Positions 25,333 to 36,900 of a stretch of DNA of 64,000 nt are shown here, piece after piece (the first letter of the stretch is position 1; each line of letters opens with the position of its first letter). Position numbers and translations under genes: made by a program. This DNA comes from Centroberyx gerrardi. Its lineage: Eukaryota > Chordata > Actinopteri > Beryciformes > Berycidae. The notes beneath the pieces were generated by a model. That model searched no databases, had not been told where the DNA came from, and saw nothing but the letters and a program-made list of their open reading frames with translations. The stretch is from the NCBI RefSeq assembly GCF_048128805.1, contig NC_136003.1:24695340-24759339 (forward strand), written 5' to 3'.

Positions 25333-28300
25333 CACAGAGCCCCCAGAGACCCCTCAGATCTAGTTTATGCTGTCCTACTGCTGCTTTTAATAGGCTTGGC
25401 CGCCAGAGCACCAGCTTAGGGGACTGCCTCTGGGGAGCAGACCCATATTGGCCAAATCTGCACCCAGGCTGCTATACGCAAGACGGTGCTGAGCCAACAC
25501 GCATACCTGCCCACACACACACACAGACACACACACACAGACACACACACATGCAAAGTCAACATTTACCGATGACTCATACCCTACATAGCACAGATTG
25601 TGGTTCAATCTAGTATATTGGAGTCCTTTCTGGCTGCTTAACCTCTTTGCCTCAATTAGTTTTCTATTAGAGAGTTATAACAATACTACTCATTAATTAT
25701 AGCAATCTTTATTTATATAGCACTTCTCAAACACACAAAGGGCTTTATAAAGAAGTAAAAAAAAAATAGCAAAAACAGATAAAATCTTCAACAAAGCAAT
25801 GAAAGCAAGGTAAGAAATATAAGCAAGGCAAGAACATAAACCATAAAAGGGAGGTCAGAGGTGATTAATAAAAGGTCATTACATTAAAACAAGTATAAAA
25901 GTGATTTTTAAGAAGTGAGGTAAACGATGATACAGATTCAGACAGCCGAAGCTATATATTCTCCCGTCTGCCATTGATCTATTCTATGAATTCTTCAGTG
26001 TCTCTCCGGTTTCACTGTCTCTCTCTTCTCTGTCCCGCACACAAACATACACACACACACACACCCAAATGCACAGTCAGCAATATTATTCAGCTTCACT
26101 CATCAGCTTCAAATAAACCGACGTATCTCCTTTCCCTAAACAGCCGTGTTATGAACCGCCACGAGCCGGTGTTTTGACTGAGACCAGAGCTCTCCACCGG
26201 CGAGTCCAACAAGTATGAAATGAAATGCAGAGAGGTGCTGCAGTCCCAGGGGGACGCCTGCGGGCGCACACCTGTGGAGCCCATGAAAGGCCCAGCAGCA
26301 GCCCAGCCTGCTTAAAAAACCCCTCCGAATAAAGTCCACACCCCACAGCAGTGCGACTGATCTTGGTACAAAACAATGGCTGCCAGTGGAGAGGGGTGGG
26401 GTGGGGTGGGGGAGTAGGGGGGGAGGGAGGGGAGTAGGGGGGGAGGGATAAAGTGTACCGGGAGTAATCTCACACGCTGTGCCCCAGTATTAGCGTAAAT
26501 GAGGAAGTCACATACGATCTTATGTAACCAGGGCAAAGTGGGGTGGTTTAAGGCTGGAAAATTACAAGAGTCACTGTGTGTGTGTGTGTGTGTTTATGTG
26601 TGTGTGTGTGTGTGTTATGTCATCTGCCGCTGCCAATGTCATACATCCCCCACCGCCACCATCATCACCACCACTACTGTCACCATCACTGTGTGTGTGT
26701 GTGTACGTGTCTGTGTGTGTGAGAGAGAAAGAGAGAGAGACCTGCATTTAGATTTAGATGTGTCTGTTGCTGTGTCTGTTTATTGTCACTGTGTTTTTAT
26801 CGTTTTTGACATTTTGCGTCTCTTACGTTGTGGTTTGCAGCTGCGTCTAAGAAGTGGGTTGTTGTCTTCTTCCTAGTTTAGGAGGTTGGGTTTCAAAGGT
26901 CATGTCTTGATGATTCACGGGTCAACCTTGATGATTACATAGATGCCATTAGGAACACTAACCACCTGCACACACACAGAAACACACACACACACACACA
27001 CACACAGAAACACACACACACGAAACTGCATGTGAGCACATTGCAGATTCCATATAGATCATCAGATTATGCTTCTCTGTGACCTCAATTATCGCCCCCT
27101 ATCATTCTACTTTCAGTTTATCTCTCCATTCCTCTTTCTCTCTCCATCTCTAGTTTTGAATCTACATTTTTTTTCACATTTTATTTCACATGCTGTCCTC
27201 ATTTCACTGGTTTCCTTCTGCAACTGTCTCTGTCAACGACACCATCTCAGAGCTAAGGCTCCTTAACCGCTTGAAAAAATGAAATGAAAATGAAATGGGC
27301 TCGAGGCATTATTATTAATGTTTCGGCATTTTTGCTTTTAATTGATAGTTAACAGTAGAGAGACAGGAAAGATGGGAGAGAGGGGGATGACAAGTGACAA
27401 ATGTCCCAGGCCAGATTCAAACCTAGGACATGGCAGGCACATGGTATGGTTGAACCACCAGGATGCCCCTTAAACCAACGTTTTGACCTGCATGATACTC
27501 CTTTCTCTCTCTTGGCTACCGTTCCTGTCTCTTCTACTTTCACAAATAAAGCAGAGATGTAAAGATATGAAAGAAGGGGCAACGCCTGGCTGGCTGGAAT
27601 GCAGAGGACAAATCCAGTAGTTATCCCAGTTTAATGGCTGGGCGCAGGACTGGGCTCGGGCTCGGGCACGGCAACATCTGGTGCGCTTTGCCTCGCTGCG
27701 ATCTGGCTTATCCGTCCTCTAGTGGGCTCCGTGTGAGCTACCTCAGGCTGCCCTGCAGGGCTGGGAGCAGGTGTCAGGCGGGCAGAGGCAGCAGGGTTCA
27801 CAGCAGCATCCGGCCCCGGGCCTCCACACCTTGCCAGGGGAGAGACAGGAGAGACGGAGGGGGGTCAGACGAAGCCCTGTGGATGCTCCCTGCCAACAGA
27901 GAGAAAGAGAGAGGAAGGAAAGCAGAGACGAGTCAGCAAACAGAAGCACCATAATATGATTTCAGTCTGAACACGCTCCGGTGATGGAGACGAGGGGGGG
28001 AGAGGGAGGTAGAAGCAAAGAGAGGAAGGGGATTGGATGACGGTAATGTCACTGTCAAGGAATGAAGGATGGATATGGAAGTAAACAGGATAGGGGAAGG
28101 AGAGGATCAAGTGAGATGGAAATGAGAGGTGAAACAGAGAAAGACAGATAGTGTGAGAGAGCCAGGGAAGACAGGAAAGCTGGAAGTTGCGTGATGAGAT
28201 TAAAACGCGTCGCCGGTGTCATAAATAAGGGTGAAATCCACGCTCGATTACTCTGTGTTGTCGTGTTTGACAGCGGCAGCTTTCCGCCGCGTGGCCCACC

Positions 28301-29625
28301 AAGCCTCTGCTTTGGCAACACGCGCCTCGCTGCTATGACGCACAGCTCGCTTAACAAGACAGAGGGGATCCGAACACAAACACAGCGCTCCACATAGAGC
28401 AATTTCACGGAAAATAGAGCCAGGCTACTTAGCTCTCTTCCTGGATGTTATGTGGCGCCGTAAACAGCAGCGCCAAGGTTCATGCGGTGGCCAAGGTTGG
28501 CTTGCTTCACAGAGGACACTTTTCAATACCTTGTTTGTCTGACCTGCCAAGTCCACTCAGCTGCACTGCCTCTTTTCAGTGTGCTTTATTTCACTTCATC
28601 CCAGAGAATTTCCAACAGCGAGGTTTATAGACTTGTTTATGTCAGCCATAATTGTGGGAAAGTGAGTCAAAGCAATAAGCTCTGTATGTAAACCTTCCTT
28701 TGTGGGGTTGGACATTGAAATACATAGAGGCCCCACACATGGCAGGCCTTTCATTATCAACTGCAGTTATTAAACTGACTTAACTGAGTCAGGCTCCTGT
28801 ATATATTTAACAGTGCTGTTGTTAACAGAAAGGACCGAACTGTAAGAGCCCCGTCCCACATGCACGCACGACATTGGTGAGCTGGAGGGGCGTTACGGGC
28901 ACAGCTAGGCGTTTGTTCATAGGGACAGAGAGTGTACTGTACACAGTGACTTGTTCTAGAGGTGAAGTGTAGACCTGCAGTCCGTCCGGCCCCGGTTCTG
29001 CTCTCAGGCGGGGTCGGCTCCCTGTCTGGCACCCCAGGGACCAGCATGGGGGGGGGGGGGGGAGGGGACTGGAAAGCGGAGGGGAGTTTCCGGCCTGACA
29101 GTCTGGGCTCCATGGTCCCTCTGTCTGTGAGGCTGAATGGCCATACACGGCACACACGGGTTAGAGATGGCATCTCAAACACAACATAACATTGCGTATC
29201 GTGTGTAAGCAGGACATACATTTAAAAGAAATCCTACGTCAAAAGTCTAACATTAAGTAATTAAGTTCACCAACAAACATGAATCAAACGACTGTTCTCA
29301 ATCACTTGCCAGTCTGTGCACTGTAGGCATCTAATGAGAAAGATGTAAAGTTACATAATGAGACTTCCTCTGCTCTCCTGACTGTGGCTTGACCTTTGAC
29401 CTGACCGGTATCGAGCACTGAAACTCGCTGTTGGCTTAGAGGCCAACTGGGCAGCAACCCTAATGAAGTCATTAGCGAGGGACCAGTCCAGTATGAATAT
29501 TGAACATTTGACCAAAGTCACTTCATTAATAAAGCTTTGAAAAACTTCAACAAGAATTTAGCAGGATGCTCAAAGCATCACTCATAACACAGTATTAAGC
29601 AAATCTTTCTTCTCCTCCCTCTATG

Positions 29626-29679
<54 letters not shown>

Positions 29680-30857
29680 TTTACAGATCCGGCGCCGGAG
29701 GCCTACACCTGCAACACTGTTCAGAGTAGCCGACCAGTCATCTCCTGAGGATGACCAGTCCACCCACCAGGTAAAGGTGAAGTCAAAACACTTTTCTTTC
29801 AAACCTTTTTTAAGGAGTCTGAACATTCTCATCTGACCTCCTTCTTCCATTTTTGTATTTTTTCCACTATCCATCCACTATCCTATCCACTATCTTAAAA
29901 ATCCACCCACACAGTACCATTCTGGATTTGTGATTTTGCCATTTCATCATTTAACTTTTTAAATAGTCTTGTGCCGTGTGTTTGCATTGTTTCTACCAGC
30001 CTTGTAAATATGAGCTTCACACTGGTATTTACACCAAAATGTTCTAAATGTTTTCTCTCCTCCTGTGCACAGTGGGTCGTAGGAGAGAACGGAGTGCTCA
30101 AACCAAAACGTGTCAATCCAAACGTGTACCAGCCGCCGTCACTCAAAGGTCGGTGCTAGAGTTAATAATGCTGCAGGTGTTTGTTGTGTGCGTTGTGAAT
30201 CATCCTTGTGTTAAAGCCCTTTTGTTTTACCTGGCTTCGCTGCAGTAAATCGCTTCCTTGCTTGCCATGCTTCATCATTACAGGCAAGGGCAAAAATGCA
30301 TGTGACAGATGGGTAGATATGCATTACAATCCTTTTGGTTTTTTTTTAAAGTGCATGCGCATGTGTGAATCTGTACATAGGTGTGTTTCTATGAACATCC
30401 GCACTGAGTGTACACTGAACTGCAGGGTCCATATATCTGTGTGTGACAGAGAGAGAGAGAGAGAGGGAGAGAGAGATTAGAGCGTGACAGCTGTGAGACA
30501 CTGAGTGTGAGTCTAGGCAAGTCTGGATCATCCAGGATTACAGTGTGCCGTGTATACAGCTGCGACACACACAGACACACACACACACACATACAGGCAT
30601 GTTAGAAATACAGGCATGAACACATACACAAAACCCTCTCTTGTACAGCTATGAATGCGGCTTCCTACAGTGCTTGTGTGTCAGTGGTAGCATGTGGTCG
30701 TTAAAGTAGTTTTTTCTTTCGGTTTGTCAGCAGCGGTTCATTAAATGGGGATTTCTGGGTGTGTGTCGCATGTAGAGTGATAATACAATGAGCCAGGAAG
30801 CCTTGTTCCTGTATCAGAAATCTGCCCTTCATCAGCTCAGATGCAGAGAGAGAGAGA

Positions 30858-30892
<35 letters not shown>

Positions 30893-30975
30893 CTAGCTCA
30901 CTATGATTTCTAATTGCATAACGTACCTTAAGCTAGAATAAGTGACCTGTCCCACTGCCGCACTATGTATTTGAG

Positions 30976-31046
<71 letters not shown>

Positions 31047-31120
31047 CCAAGGTGACCTAGAGAAAGGGAGAGGGAGTAGAGGGAATATCACAAAAGAGAA
31101 GAGAGTGTATGGAGATAAAT

Positions 31121-31166
<46 letters not shown>

Positions 31167-31550
31167 GCGTGAGTCAGCATTGCTAACAGGGTGGGCAGCC
31201 GAGGATAGAGAAGGGTAGAAACAAACAGATGGGGAAAACGGGGCGAGAGACGGGATAGAAAACACCGGCGAGGAGAGAGCGCTCTACACAGCCGTTATGT
31301 TACTGTAAAAAAATCACACACGCTGTTACAGTGTCTGCCTGCCTGTCTGCCTGCCTGTCTGTCTGTCAGTGCATGCGCTTAATTGGCTTCCTGCCTGCCT
31401 GTGTGTGTGTCTGCCTGCCTGGCGTGCGTTCAAACACGCCCGTGAGGCTTGATAAAAACTGACAGTGTTGAAGCGTGGTAAAACCAAAACAACATATCCC
31501 TCTATCCCTGTGTCCATGTGTTTGTGTGGTCGTCTTCCTCTGTGTGCTGT

Positions 31551-31597
<47 letters not shown>

Positions 31598-34500
31598 CGG
31601 GTGCAGCTGTGCAGAAGATGGCTGAAGCACATATGCAGAACCTAGGTGTCTACCCTCCTTTGGAAGACCCTTCTGAAGGGGAGGAGTATGAGGACCACTG
31701 GCAGAGAGAGGAGGGAGTGGACACACCTCCCACCAAAGCTGCTGGTGAGAGGGAAGCTCTCTGTCAACCGGGACCAACGTATACTGTCAGCAGCAACTCT
31801 GTGTACAATGTGTACAGTGGCAGCAAGGATGATGCGGGTGGTTTTTAAAAAGGAAAAACCCACCCTAAAACACTGTTAAAAGCAACTGTTGGTGATGTAC
31901 CTTGCATTCCTGGGTGCTTTTTGTTGTTTTTCGTATTCCCCTGGATAGGTAGGCAAACGTCCAGCACAGCTACAAGAGAGTTTAGTACAGTGATTCTCAA
32001 CCTTTTTCATATCAAGGATCCCTAATTTAGTCCACATTAGAGCCACTGACCCCCATTTGATGACATTTTTTCTCCCTGACCCCAAATCTTAGAATATTTT
32101 TATTGTTAGATATGACTTTACTCCATGACTATCTGTACTGTAGGAGGAGAGATAACAGTGAAACTATGATAAAAAAATAGTCATTCTTCTACATTCTTGT
32201 CTGAGACCCGCTGGAACCCCCTCAAGGACCCCTGGTGGTCCCCGGATCCCACGTTGAGAACCACCGGTTTAGTAGAAGAACATTTTTTAAGAACAGCTAT
32301 CTAAAACATCAATGATTTTGGTGTCACAAATCACAAATATATTCATTAATGTGCTTGTTTACAAGTTATTGAAAGTGGAAAAACAAATATCCACCGAATA
32401 TCCAATGTGAGGCTAACTTGCTGAAAAGCATTCTGGGAACATAACTGAAGTAGGAGTAGGTGAAGCAGGTTGAGGGAAAGTGGGTACAACAAAAAGGTAA
32501 ATTACAACACATCATCACAAAATAACTCGGGGAATGCATTGAACACCAGAGATGGATGATGTAAGAGGGTGGATTTTTCCTTTCTGTTTGTGCCTGTTGT
32601 CCAGGTCGCCCCTCTGCTTTCTGTTATTCTGCACACAGTCAGTATAGTTGGAGATATCAGGGCTCGTTTTCCTCCCTTCAGAAGAAGCCATTTGCTGCCA
32701 TTCATTCTTGTACAGCATGAAAAACAACTTCCACAGACTTGCAAATTGCCTGGGCTAGATAATCTATCACAATCAACACGAAGCCTTAATTTGGTTTCAT
32801 CAAAATTTCTGTTTTATCATTATCTCATTGTGCCTGAGTTGAGTGTTTTCATATCAGCGCTGCATTATGTTCCCGCTCTGCTCACTGTCAATCACCTGAC
32901 ACCCACAGGAAGAAACGAAGTCCCTGCCAAGAAAATAATCCTTCGAAACCGTGTCGCCTCCCTAGCTTTATTGTCACATCTATTTTCTTTTCATTTGGGG
33001 CGTCTTTGTTAGCCGAGACATTAGCTAATTTAAAGTGAGGTGTGATGAGAAATGAGATGAGAAAAACGAGTAAATGCTCCGTGCACACACACCAAAACAC
33101 TTGTCAGACATTCGCATAGTTCAATTCATACCCTCTGCATTCATATTCCTCAACCTGCTTTGAGGTATTTTTGCTTCCGTATAGCACATGCAAAAGCTGC
33201 TGTTATATAAAAACCTACTTCTTCCCAGTAGAATGGAGGTGCTGTTCTCCTGGATGAGTGCAGCGCGGCCTGCAGGGAAATGTAAGCTCCTCTGCGGGCC
33301 AGCCGGCAGCTCAGGTGAAGCCGTTTGCATTGAGAGACAGCCCCAGTGTCATATTAGCTCTCTGTCTCTCGCCCCAAATCTGTCAGAGGGCAAACTGAGG
33401 CTGACAAAAGGCCCAGCGCCAAACACCTCTGCCAGTCAGAGAGACCAGACAGCTCTAATAACCGCAGAGAGCAGGCTGTCTGTAGAGAGAGACAGCTCAA
33501 ATCCTGCTGCTCCTGTGCTGCTGCGTTTCAACATTTCTCCTATTATCTTATTTTTGAATGCAGAGGGGAAAGCCGCTCGACAGTGTTAGAGTCGTGTGCC
33601 TTCATTATTAGACGGTCTGAGCGGCAAAACATCTGTGCAAGTCTGATCTCCAGCAATGCAAAAAAACCAAACCAAACAAAAAAAAAATCCTCAATTGAAG
33701 TTAACTTTTTTGCAGATGGCGCACACTCCCTAATTGTTTTATGCACCAAAATAGAGGGGTTTCTAATCTCCAGTATATTACATGAGAGCAGTGGTTTTTC
33801 ATTCATAATCATTGCTCTGTTGGCCCAGATGACAAGCTCTCGCAATAAATCCCTTCTTGGATCCCTGTTAAAACACTTTTTATTTCCTGATTGGGTGCTT
33901 TGATTACAATTCATCTGTGCTTTCAGTGGAGCGACGCTGCGCCAGCTTGGCGTAGAGACTGTGACACACAGACAGAAATCAAGGAAGACAGAAATCATCA
34001 TCATCATCAGTGAGGTGTCTGTAAAAAAAACCCCACAGTTATTCATATATATGATGGACATCAGAAAAAGGCCTTGTAATTATCAACTTTTCAGGAATAA
34101 GGCCAAACTCATTTTTTATTCTCTTTCTTCTTATTTTCAGATTGACACCCAATGCGTTTTTGAAATTCAGGAATTGGTCTGCAACTTATAAAGGGCAACA
34201 TAAACCTGAAGTTAATGTAAAAGTTGTGTTAGTTTGACTTTGATAGTGTTTTTCTGTGATAGCAGTGACACAGTTCGCTCCATCTTCTCAGATACCTGGC
34301 CCTACATATATTGATTATGTACCAATCTATATAACTTCTCACACTGATATTGGCAGAAAACAGAGTTAAGGCAGAAAACAACTTTCTTGGAGGTATTGTA
34401 CCACTGTCTTTATGTGCTGTGAGTGACTGTCTATTCCTACTACCGTACACCTGCCCACCCTGCGTTCCCTTTGTCAGAATAAACTCCCCAATTAAACCCA

Positions 34501-34770
34501 AACCAAGTCCCTATGATGCTCATGGATATAATGCATTGGTATCTATGGCTCGAACTGTCAGGTGTTGTGATTCACTGCTGCTTTTGTCTCTCTACAGATC
34601 ATCAAGAGACAGCTACCACTGAGCAGCCAGCCAAGGTTTCCAGCGTGAGAGAGACTGCCAAGCAGATCCAAGCGGAGGAGGAGGAGGAAGAAGAGGAGGA
34701 GGAGAAGGAGGAGGAGAAGGATAAAATCAAGGCAACATCAATGGAGGAGAACAGTCGGGGGAGTAACTGA
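16407..34770 (+). CDS. ppp1r1b: DARPP-32, protein phosphatase 1 regulatory inhibitor subunit 1B
   Basis: Five coding exons: 16407-16520, 29687-29770, 30073-30148, 31607-31744, 34598-34770. Together they make 585 bases, 194 residues, frame-continuous across all junctions. DARPP-32 is a cytosolic protein that, when phosphorylated by PKA, inhibits protein phosphatase 1 in dopamine-responsive neurons. Visible: PP1-docking KKIHF at 17-21; LDPRQVEM ending exon 1; PKA/inhibitory site [12 protein letters not shown] with Thr45 (human Thr34); SSPEDD after it; PPSLKAVQ at 87-94; an acidic Glu run in exon 5. Human length is about 204. The human Cdk5 site YTPPS reads YQPPS here (Gln86). A proline-directed DTPPT lies at 130-134. 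The ATG at 16407 has a good context (GAGCCATGG). Intron 1 is 13.2 kb. The exon 3 donor is weak (AAAG|GTCGGT), and exons 2 and 4 follow GT repeats. Confidence 0.95.
17499..17523. repeat. (GA)n microsatellite, ppp1r1b intron 1
   Basis: About 12 GA units. Confidence 0.9.
17695..17995 (-). mobile_element. Palindromic MITE, copy 1 (inverted relative to the others)
   Basis: Read on the minus strand it follows the order of the complete copy at 53271-53634. Shared phrases include (plus strand) CCAATGCAGATCAACTTG, AATCAAGTGTCATTTGC and CCTTATTCTGCC. The segment near 17920-17990 also matches the 19.5 kb copy directly, because the family is itself a loose inverted repeat. Ends are degraded. Confidence 0.55.
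18528..18552. repeat. (GT)n microsatellite
   Basis: About 12 GT units. Confidence 0.9.
19067..19112. repeat. (GT)n microsatellite
   Basis: Interrupted GT array followed by a G run. Confidence 0.9.
19334..19648 (+). mobile_element. Palindromic MITE, copy 2
   Basis: Begins ACACTGCAAAAAAATGTCC, continues with TAGTCTCAAAATCTTATTC, CAATATCTTGAAATAAGGCAG and the inverted counterpart near 19600. Same family as 53271-53634. The right terminal repeat is missing or degraded. Plain non-autonomous DNA transposon, ppp1r1b intron 1. Confidence 0.7.
19990..20020. repeat. (CA)n microsatellite
   Basis: About 15 CA units after a C run. Confidence 0.95.
20157..20228. repeat. (CT)n microsatellite
   Basis: About 35 CT units with a few interruptions; a run of about 20 C follows at 20409-20428. 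Confidence 0.95.
20909..20939. repeat. (GT)n microsatellite
   Basis: About 15 GT units. Confidence 0.95.
20940..23590. other. ppp1r1b intron 1 interior; no exon seen
   Basis: Mostly unique sequence with a T run at 22196-22214 and G-rich patches near 21820 and 22995-23065. No alternative first exon of ppp1r1b could be identified by eye. Confidence 0.45.
23591..24050 (+). mobile_element. tRNA-derived SINE split by a hAT MITE
   Basis: Left part 23591-23620 has GGCGGCAGGGTGGCCTGGTG, a typical head of fish tRNA-SINEs. Right part 23941-24050 continues with AACCAGAAGGTTGTGGG, a B-box-like GGGTTTAATCC at 23975-23985, GTGTCCTTGAGCAAGACACC and CCCCTACC. The two halves join naturally once the 320-base insert between them is set aside. 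Confidence 0.75.
23621..23940. mobile_element. hAT-type MITE inserted in a SINE
   Basis: Starts TAGAGCTGAAC and ends TTCAGCCCTA, giving imperfect inverted ends (TAGAGCTGAA versus TAGGGCTGAA). Flanking 8-mers are GTGTTTAG and GTGTTTCG, 7 of 8 matching, the target duplication length of hAT elements. 320 bases, no coding capacity. Confidence 0.75.
24985..25048. repeat. (GA)n microsatellite
   Basis: About 30 GA units. Confidence 0.95.
25288..25330. repeat. (TC)n microsatellite
   Basis: About 20 TC units; a CA array with a few GACA breaks lies at 25515-25550. Confidence 0.95.
25695..25925. mobile_element. Non-LTR retroposon 3' tail (LINE/SINE-like)
   Basis: Starts CTTTATTTATATAGCACTTC followed by AAAGGGCTTTATAAAG and a long A-rich tail of short repeats (AAGCAAGGTAAGAA...). 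This layout is that of a very common fish retroposon tail. No reverse-transcriptase coding is present. Confidence 0.5.
26575..27021. repeat. Microsatellites: GT 26575-26614, GT/GA 26688-26740, CA 26969-27021
   Basis: Three dinucleotide arrays close together in ppp1r1b intron 1, the middle one switching from GT to GA repeat. Confidence 0.9.
27345..27476 (-). mobile_element. tRNA-derived SINE, antisense
   Basis: On the minus strand an AGGTTTGAATCTGG B-box lies at 27411-27424. Around it are phrases of a common fish SINE seen in antisense: GACAGGAAAGATGGGAGAGAG, GGGGATGACA, and CCACCAGGATGCCCC. About 130 bases. Confidence 0.65.
28195..28345. promoter_or_regulatory. CpG-containing unique block in ppp1r1b intron 1
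   Basis: Unlike the repeat-rich surroundings this block is unique and carries about a dozen CpGs (e.g. AAACGCGTCGCCGG, TTCCGCCGCGTGG). It lies 1.4 kb before exon 2. It might be a regulatory element or internal promoter. No coding frame is convincing. Inference only. Confidence 0.25.
29624..29677. repeat. (GT)n array directly before ppp1r1b exon 2
   Basis: About 26 GT units end 9 bases before the exon 2 acceptor; only TTGTTTACAG separates them from the exon. Confidence 0.97.
30447..31162. repeat. (GA)n arrays 30447-30476, 30848-30891, 30976-31040, 31125-31162
   Basis: Four GA arrays within ppp1r1b intron 3, with unique sequence between. A tetranucleotide-like CTGC/CTGT tract follows at 31328-31365. 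Confidence 0.9.
31555..31596. repeat. (GT)n array directly before ppp1r1b exon 4
   Basis: About 20 GT units, then GGGCGGGTGCAG and the exon. There is no pyrimidine tract between the array and the acceptor. Confidence 0.97.
31988..32266. mobile_element. Complete hAT-type MITE with perfect 8-bp target duplication
   Basis: Inverted ends CAGTGATTCTCAACC and (right end) ACGTTGAGAACCACCG bound 279 bases. The 8-mer GTTTAGTA flanks it at 31980-31987 and 32267-32274. Both features are hallmarks of hAT elements. No transposase is encoded. It sits in ppp1r1b intron 4; a relic of the same family lies at 9898-9964. Confidence 0.85.
32275..34597. other. ppp1r1b intron 4 remainder; no exon seen
   Basis: Unique sequence. 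The segment 33230-33590 is relatively GC-rich, with no open frame resembling a known protein. An open frame of 133 codons at 33188-33589 has no recognised homology. Confidence 0.4.
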
Positions 34771-36820
34771 AAGAGAAGGGGGCAAACAATTAGAGGGAAG
34801 ACTGTAGAGAGAGAGAGAGAGAGAGAGAGGAGGTGTTTTGCAAAAAGGAGTAAAATCTAAAGACTAGTCTGAACTCGTAAATTAAGAGAAAATTGGTGTG
34901 CTGAGGTGTGAATGTGTGGAGTCTGAATGCATAAGTGAGGATGAGAGATTAAAAGTGAGCGACTGAATGACGATATAGACGCTATACTTCCATGAAATCA
35001 AACGTGCGAGTGAGCGAGGAAACTCTGAATACTCACCTCAGAAAGGGGCAGACGGATAGAGGGCAGAGAGAGGGAGAAGGAGGGTGAGATCTTGCGCCAG
35101 ACAGTTTGTATAGTACGGAGGTGTCCCTAATGAGGAGGTGAGGAATGATCCGACTGACACACACCGCATCACGCAGAGCAGACTACAGACGCCACTTTGG
35201 CCCCGGTGTCCCATTGGTTATAATGGCAGCGGAGGGGCCAAGGTCAGCATGACCAAATACCACGAATACTGCAGCACCAGTCCTTCCACTAGTCCTTACT
35301 GCTTCTGCACAGAGCTCCATGTTCCTTTAGAGGAGGTAATAATGACTAGAAATGGAAATGCACACATACATACACATATACACACACACACACATACACA
35401 CACACATCTAAGCTCTCTAGTGCACACTTTCAACAAAGACCGTCTCTTATTTGACCCTTTTAAAAGTACTTGAAAGTCCTTTATTGTGTGTTGCGCTCTC
35501 TGTTCCGCTTTAGTTTAAAACCCCTGGCCTAGATTGTCAGTCTGATTTGCAACATAATATTGGATGTTTGGTCCCTTGATGAAATGTGCATTTCCTGCCA
35601 TCTTGTGGTAGAAAATAGGGACAACAAGTTTATCCCCTATGGCTCAATATCGAGCGTAGGGTCACAAATGGTTTGTGTATAATTTCATTTAATCCGCGAA
35701 CACAGTATGTGTATGGATATTACATTAGATTTAAATCAGGACTTTTCGTTTATTTGACTTTTCATTTATTCTTAGAATAAGTCTTTAAAGGCGAAGCTAC
35801 CTCTAATTTTTCAAAATACCCAACCATTGCCTCTATACATCACACTTTTGAGAAGAATTCATAGAGAATTGATATATACACTGTTAGGGAATCAGAATCT
35901 GACTTTCAAATCTTATCCAATATTGTTGACTCATTCGGGACTTCCCGTGCTCACGGAGTCCCTTTGCATGTTAACACTTTTCTATTGTCATCTTTTTTTA
36001 ATTGTTCACTCATGACTTGTATGTTATGGATCTGTTGTAAGAGCTATTTTTCTAATCTAATGCCCTGTGTATGAGTAGCCTAGCTCTCTCCTGTTTGTAC
36101 TGTTTATATCCCAATGACTACTCAAATTACTCATTATCTGGCACAAACCTGCATGCACCATGCGGCACAGAGCCCATAACCAGGCACCCTGGTTACTGTA
36201 TGACTGACATTTGAGCAAAACAGTCACAGCACAACCTCTCTCTAGTCTTTCTACCACAGATTATCAGTCAGTCTCTCTCTCTCCCTGCTGAAACGGAGCA
36301 ATGAACCTGGACATCAACAAATCAACAAGCATTTTAAATGTTGTTGCCCATTCTCACCGGACAGGTTGTCAGCATCTCTCTAATTTCATTTCCAGTTTAA
36401 CTGAGCATATAGGATCTGTTGTTCAACTTTTGCTTGACTAGACAGGAGGGTTTCCAGTTGTGCCACAGAATGAATAAATCTTGCTGTTTGTATCATCTGG
36501 GCTGCTGTTTGTATATAAAGACTATGAAACTTTTGTAACCTCCCGCCTGCCCAAGACTCGGGATCAGTGCACCTGCAGGTTGTGTCTGATGACCCCCCCC
36601 CCCCCCCCCCCTCCCCTTTACCACTCTCTCTCCATCTCCCTCACCTCCATGGTGAAAAGACAACAACCATGGCAAGACATGTATGATGATGAACTCTATG
36701 CTTATTCGTCTTTATTTTTCTTTGATTTTTTTCCATTCTCTTGTTTCTCAATGTGATGTGGTTGTTTTAAAGTGAACAACGGTATGAAATCAAAATAAAC
36801 ACTTTTTCCTGTTCTCCTTG
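34771..36820 (+). other. ppp1r1b: ppp1r1b 3' UTR
   Basis: From the TGA at 34768-34770 to the last strong poly(A) site. Contains a GA array at 34809-34830, a CA-rich patch at 35366-35407 and a C run at 36594-36611. The extent is inferred from the poly(A) signals. Confidence 0.6.
36473..36799 (+). terminator. ppp1r1b: ppp1r1b poly(A) signals
   Basis: AATAAA at 36473-36478 and AATAAA at 36794-36799. The second is followed within 50 bases by a GT-rich array (36849-36900), a strong downstream element, so it is the likelier main site. Confidence 0.6.
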
Positions 36821-36843
36821 AAACTGAACTGTGTAATGATGTA

Positions 36844-36848
<5 letters not shown>

Positions 36849-36882
<34 letters not shown>

Positions 36883-36900
36883 GTGTGTGTGCGTGCGTGT
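36849..36900. repeat. (GT)n microsatellite
   Basis: About 24 GT units with a few changes, just past the ppp1r1b poly(A) signal. Confidence 0.95.

Noticed and set aside
33188-33589. 133-codon plus-strand ORF in ppp1r1b intron 4
   Set aside because: No homology recognised and no splice sites that would join it in frame to ppp1r1b.
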